A stretch of DNA of 64,000 bases, taken from contig JANDJZ010000056.1 of NCBI GenBank assembly GCA_027943245.1, positions 27,454 to 91,453 on the forward strand. Direction: 5' to 3'. This DNA is from Acanthamoeba sp. SK_2022b (taxonomy: Eukaryota > Discosea > Longamoebia > Acanthamoebidae). The notes under the pieces are model-generated. The model saw only the letters and a list, made by a program, of their open reading frames with translations, ran no database searches and was not told the origin of the DNA. Positions 60,494 through 64,000 of this stretch are shown here, piece after piece (position 1 is the stretch's first letter; the number at the start of each line of letters is the position of its first letter). The position numbers and the translations under genes are program-made.

Positions 60494-61516
60494 TCACTTT
60501 TTTGGTGTCATGTAATCATCGCCGTAGGCGTGCTGCATCACTGGTTCGTAGTCTTCCTTGGATGGGCACCACAGCATGTAGCCCTCAAGCGGGCAAGGCT
60601 CCACCTTCTTGGGGAAGCTCGCTCGCTGCGGTCCCACCTCGTCCTCCCCGTACCCACCGGCAAAGTCTTCCGTGCAGAACACGTCCAGGTGGGCCGTGCG
60701 GTCGTCCACGTAGCTGATGAGTCGTGCGAACGGCCCCGTGAAGGAGACAGAGTCTTCCTGGGAAGGCACAACCTCTCCCGTGCGGTTATAGCGAAGGCCA
60801 TCGCCAGGGAGGTCCATCGCCCGGTGGCGATTCACGATCAGCCTGATCTCTCCATCGTGCCAGGGCTGGTGGTCGATGACGGCGCTATTCCACTCGATGG
60901 CGAGCCCTTCGAAAGAGGTGCGATGCGACCCGGCGTCGGGGTCGCCGGCTGCGAGATCGCGTATCTTCTCCGCCGTAGCCCTGTCGATGGCGATGTCCAT
61001 GTCTGTGTCCCACGGGATAATGCGACCATTGCGAAGTGCGGCGAGGAGGGTGCCGGCTACCGCCACGTAGCGCCATCCCAGAGCATCGGCAAAGTGGAGC
61101 CAACGAGAAAGGAGCTGGCGGAGACGTCGGTGGTAGGAGCTGACGTGTTCATTCGGATAGATAGGATCGGCAGCGGGGTAGACATCAAATGGATCGTCAA
61201 AAAAGGGCGAGGATAGAGGGGGGAAGGGGGACATTAGAGTTCGCAATGATGGAGGGGTGTGGGTGAGTGGGGGCTCTGAAGAAAGGGGTGTGCTCTCAGC
61301 TGTGATGTCGGGAGTGGATAAGGACGCATGATGCGGAGGGGAGATGTCGGTGGAGTTGATGGAGGCAGGGAGGTCTGCCTCTTGCAAGACCACTTCATAG
61401 TAGCCGCCAAACAGCCAGTACGATATCGCCAGCCACGCGATGATGTATATCATGTTGAGCCATCTGAACTGAAACCAACTTGTAGGGCCAAACATCCCTG
61501 GAGTGTTTGTACGCAA
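60494..61516 (-). CDS. LicD-family type II membrane protein
   Basis: Single-exon ORF of 340 residues, start MRTNTPGMFGPTSWFQFRWL at 61516 (alternative Met at 61495), TAA at 60494-60496. A signal anchor near residues 21-37 (NMIYIIAWLAISYWLFGG) is followed by a Pro/Ser-rich stem and a lumenal LicD domain. The core reads WRYVAVAGTLLAALRNGRII then PWDTDMDIAIDRATAEKIRD; the D-x-D-x-D-like element is the nucleotidyltransferase-fold active site. Later blocks are YVDDRTAHLDVFCTEDFAGG and PCPLEGYMLWCPSKEDYEPV, ending QHAYGDDYMTPKK, like fukutin-related and LicD proteins. The family transfers phosphocholine or ribitol-phosphate to glycans. Golgi location follows from the anchor. The absence of introns contrasts with most neighbours. 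Confidence 0.82.
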   Translation of the reverse strand: MRTNTPGMFGPTSWFQFRWLNMIYIIAWLAISYWLFGGYYEVVLQEADLPASINSTDISPPHHASLSTPDITAESTPLSSEPPLTHTPPSLRTLMSPFPPLSSPFFDDPFDVYPAADPIYPNEHVSSYHRRLRQLLSRWLHFADALGWRYVAVAGTLLAALRNGRIIPWDTDMDIAIDRATAEKIRDLAAGDPDAGSHRTSFEGLAIEWNSAVIDHQPWHDGEIRLIVNRHRAMDLPGDGLRYNRTGEVVPSQEDSVSFTGPFARLISYVDDRTAHLDVFCTEDFAGGYGEDEVGPQRASFPKKVEPCPLEGYMLWCPSKEDYEPVMQHAYGDDYMTPKK

Positions 61517-61904
61517 TTGAGAAGAACAGAGAAGTGCATGGTGGTGCGGCCCACGATACCACAGCTTTGTGCTCCAGGAGCTCTTTGTTCAAGACGCACA
61601 ACCAATCTGGTCCCGTCATCGGTAGCTGGAGTCACCTTCCGCGCCACGTGTTGCCGAGTGAACCCCTGCAGGCAGTGCTTTGCACCATGGACACTGCCAA
61701 CGGGATCCGAGAGTGGGAGGTCCCACACCTCGCTCCACCCGAAACCTCACGAAAAGGCCAAGGCCCTGATTCACGCAATTTTGTAGTTGGCTGTATGGTG
61801 GTTGGCTGACGCCAGCCAATTATAAAATTGCGTTTTCTCTCCTGATCGGACAGGAGTTTGCGCCGTTTACGACCTCCGTCGCCACCCCCATTTGCCAACA
61901 GAAG
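61517..61904. other. divergent promoter region of LicD-like and FkbM-like genes
   Basis: About 390 bases separate two divergently read genes for membrane-anchored enzymes. A shared control region is possible. No coding frame is supported, though ORFs of 70-100 codons occur on both strands. Confidence 0.45.
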
Positions 61905-62974
61905 ATGATGTACGCGGTGCGGCGAGAACGAGTAATCTTCTTTCTCTCGGGGGTTATGTTCGGAGTTCTCCTCTCCTTCACCCTCTCCACAAGGACCGCT
62001 TCGCCTTTGCCCGACCCGACCGCCTTCCACACCGAGCGGCCTGTGAAGCCCTCCCCCTGCCCCGTTGTCATCAAAGAAGTCCGCAACGAGGCACACGAGC
62101 TCGAACAGCGCCAACTCATTTCCCTACTTAAGGAGCAGCTCCGCCCAGCCGCCAAGCCTGCCGTCCCCGCCGACTTGATGCAGCACCTAAAGTCACAAAA
62201 GGGGCAGGACCGATGGATGTACGAAAACGTCTTCCACGCTATGCACGCCAAGGGAGAGAAGGGCATCTTCGTGGAGTTCGGTACGTGCGCACCAAACCGT
62301 TTGCCGCCTTCAAGGAGTCTCGACCCAATGGGCTGAGCTGTGCCCTTGGCGTGTTCGTAGGTGCCCGTAATGGAAAAGACGACAGCAACACCTACTTCTA
62401 CGAGCACGCGCTCGGATGGAAGGGCTTGCTCGTGGAGGCGGCGGACGAGTTCAAGCAGATCGCTCAGTACCGACCCAACTCGCTGGCCCTCAACGCCGCC
62501 GTGTGCGCCAAGCCGGGAAAGGTCGAGTTCATGGTCGCCACGATCCCCGGCCTGCACGGCATCGCCGAGGACTACGCCGACAACCGCAAGGATGCCTTCC
62601 ACGACCACCTCGTCTCTGTTCCCTGCTACACGCTCAACTCCCTCCTCGAGCAGGCCGGATTCCGCCACGTCAACTATATGACGGTCGACACCGAGGGCAG
62701 CGAGGTCACCCTCCTCGAGGCCTTTGACTTTGCCCGGTTCGTTGTCGACTACGTCCAGGTCGAGATGCTCACCGGCACCCGCCAGGCCGAAGAGAAGAAG
62801 CAGAAGCTCGATCAGGTCATGACTAAGGCCGGCTACGTCCTTATCCACGTCTACACGGTCGCCCCCGACACCCTGGACATGATCTACCGACGCACCACCG
62901 CCTCCGACCTGGCCCTCTTCGATCTCAGACGAACCGAAGGATTCGTGCAGGAGGAGGAGGAGGAGGAGTCCTGA
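61905..62974 (+). CDS. FkbM-family methyltransferase, type II membrane protein
   Basis: Two exons, phase-checked: 61905..62280 and 62361..62974, 329 residues. The start is MMYAVRRERVIFFLSGVMFG, with a signal anchor at about residues 10-27. A stem with Pro/Arg/Glu follows. The methyltransferase core begins SQKGQDRWMYENVFHAMHAK, then GIFVEFGARNGKDDSNTYFY (SAM-binding motif I, formed across the splice), ALGWKGLLVEAADEFKQIAQ, VPCYTLNSLLEQAGFRHVNY, MTVDTEGSEVTLLEAFDF and VDYVQVEMLTG. The D-T-E-G-S-E element is typical of FkbM. FkbM enzymes methylate hydroxyl groups of sugars or lipids; the anchor suggests Golgi action. The C-terminus is a run of Glu (QEEEEEES). It is divergent from the LicD-like gene, and both may modify surface glycans. 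Confidence 0.87.
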
Positions 62975-63568
62975 TGGGAGGACAACCATCTCGCTGTACA
63001 CTTACCTTACCCCCAATTATGTTGAACGTTGCACGTGTGACCATCCAGCGTTGATCGTCTGCGCAGTCGACAAGTTTTGTGCGCCTGCCCACTTCCAAGA
63101 TTAGAGAGGGGAGAGGGAGCGAGGTTGGTCATTTTGTGCATTCGTCGTGGGTAGCACAGACAGCGCGGGAGAAGTGGGGATGATGATGCAGAGATTTGGG
63201 GGGGGGGGAAGGAATAAATAAGACGGGTTGTCGTGTGGGGCCTCCTTGACTCTCCACCTTTGGCCCGGCTGTGCGACCGCCACGTTGGGGTGCGCCAAGA
63301 GTACAAATCATCATGGTGGAGGCGATTGTGGTGTTGTGTGTTGTGCGCGGCAAGATACATCGGAGACGGTATACCATCAGGTTCAGCTCTACAAACCATT
63401 GCGCTGCACACCAAACCAAAAAAACACAAACACAAACACAAATCAGCCCCATGTGTTACCACTGGGAGGGGCGAGGAGAAGGGGAGTAGGTACGGTTCTA
63501 AATTACATGGTATGGTGGCAAAAAGAAAGGTCAATGAACACAGGAGAGAGAAAGAGAAAGGCCTGGGC
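62975..63568. other. convergent intergenic region
   Basis: About 590 bases between the 3' ends of the FkbM-like gene (+) and the kinase (-). It has a G-run at 63199-63208 and an A/C-rich stretch at 63416-63444. No coding frame is supported. Confidence 0.4.
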
Positions 63569-64000
63569 CTAGAAGAACATAGAGAAGTCCCGCTGCGCTT
63601 CGTTCTTCGTCCGCTCGACCAGCGGAATGAGGTCCGATTCCGGTCCGCCCATCGTGAGGAACGGATGCTGTAGGAAAAAGGACACCAAAAATAAAACAAA
63701 TAAGCAAAAGAGGGTAGGCCAGACGGCAAGGCGAGGCGAGGATACCGAAAGCAGTTGGGTGCTGCTCATGCGCTGCTCGGGGTCCATGACAGTACAGCAG
63801 CGAATGAAGTCCTTGAACTCTTCGGACATGCCGTCGGGGTTCTTGAAGTCGGGACAGCCCTTGGAGGCGATGAGGAACAGCGCGCGGAGCATGGACTCGT
63901 TGATGTAGGGCGGCTCGCCCTCCAGCATCTCCAGGGCCATGATGCCGAGAGACCAGACGTCGACCTTGCACGTGTAGTCCTTGCCCTTGACGACCTCGGG
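63569..64000 (-). CDS. PAK/STE20-type protein kinase, C-terminal part
   Basis: Minus-strand gene that enters from the right edge. Two exons are visible: 64000..63746 and 63667..63569 (TAG at 63569-63571). The first reads PEVVKGKDYTCKVDVWSLGI, MALEMLEGEPPYINESMLRA, LFLIASKGCPDFKNPDGMSE and RCCTVMDPEQRMSSTQLLS; the second reads HPFLTMGGPESDLIPLVERT and ends QRDFSMFF. These are subdomains VIII (APE end) to XI of a Ser/Thr kinase; the DVWSLGIMALEMLEGEPPY pattern is typical of the PAK group, regulated by Rac/Cdc42. In amoebae, PAKs phosphorylate class I myosins. The N-terminus and regulatory regions lie outside the window. Confidence 0.85.
   Translation of the reverse strand, partial: PEVVKGKDYTCKVDVWSLGIMALEMLEGEPPYINESMLRALFLIASKGCPDFKNPDGMSEEFKDFIRCCTVMDPEQRMSSTQLLSVSSPRLAVWPTLFCLFVLFLVSFFLQHPFLTMGGPESDLIPLVERTKNEAQRDFSMFF

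Noticed and set aside
60530..61216. 228-codon plus-strand ORF
   Set aside because: Antisense shadow of the single-exon LicD-like gene.
61820..63001. 393-codon minus-strand ORF opposite the FkbM-like gene
   Set aside because: The plus strand gives a two-exon FkbM protein with clear motifs; the antisense frame has no domain and arises from GC-rich codon bias.

Overview
This is nuclear DNA of an intron-rich, GC-rich protist. The gene set (AMMECR1, SMYD, NDUFB10, ZNF598, TFIIH p52, TTC27, BIG-type Sec7 ARF-GEF, PX-PH-RhoGAP, PAK kinase), the short GT-AG introns of about 60-120 bp, the high CpG content and the tight gene packing fit an amoebozoan such as Acanthamoeba. That assignment is an inference from style and content. 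No bacterial operon signals, CRISPR array or RNA gene could be supported. Intron coordinates come from conceptual splicing by eye; where I give exact exon ends, the reading phase was checked.

Layout. 1-9.4 kb: AMMECR1-like 5' end (-), membrane-anchored calponin-homology protein (+), putative nuclear/transcription factor (+), SET-MYND protein (-), NDUFB10 (-), F-box/ankyrin protein (-). 9.47-17.58 kb: a sharply bounded block with almost no CpG, lower GC, inverted and direct repeats and broken gene fragments, including a ParB-like piece. It looks like a decayed mobile or viral-derived insertion that carries the footprint of cytosine-methylation decay, or else foreign DNA joined in assembly. 17.58-35.2 kb: thiamine pyrophosphokinase fused to a bacterial-type zinc protein (-), ZNF598/Hel2 (-), purine 5'-nucleotidase of the HAD class (-), a small ORF (+), Deg/HtrA protease (-), EFHD2-like EF-hand protein (+), TFIIH p52 (-), NRAMP transporter (-). 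35.7-51.9 kb: TTC27 (+), YbjQ-family protein (+), a giant Sec7 ARF-GEF (+), LPA1/2-phosphoglycerate-kinase-like protein (+). 52-64 kb: PX-PH-RhoGAP (-), armadillo-repeat protein with about one repeat per exon (+), small coiled-coil protein (-), KGG/con-10-type stress repeat protein (+), LicD-like protein (-), FkbM-like methyltransferase (+), C-terminal part of a PAK-like kinase (-).

Most genes are unrelated housekeeping functions, as expected in eukaryotic gene order. Neighbour pairs worth noting are the divergent LicD/FkbM pair, both type II membrane enzymes likely to act on glycans or lipids in the secretory pathway, and the series of signalling and trafficking genes (Sec7, RhoGAP, PAK). 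Several genes have bacterial-looking relatives (YbjQ, the zinc module on TPK, KGG repeats) but carry host-type introns, so they are resident genes. The strongest candidate for something undescribed is the CpG-depleted block.
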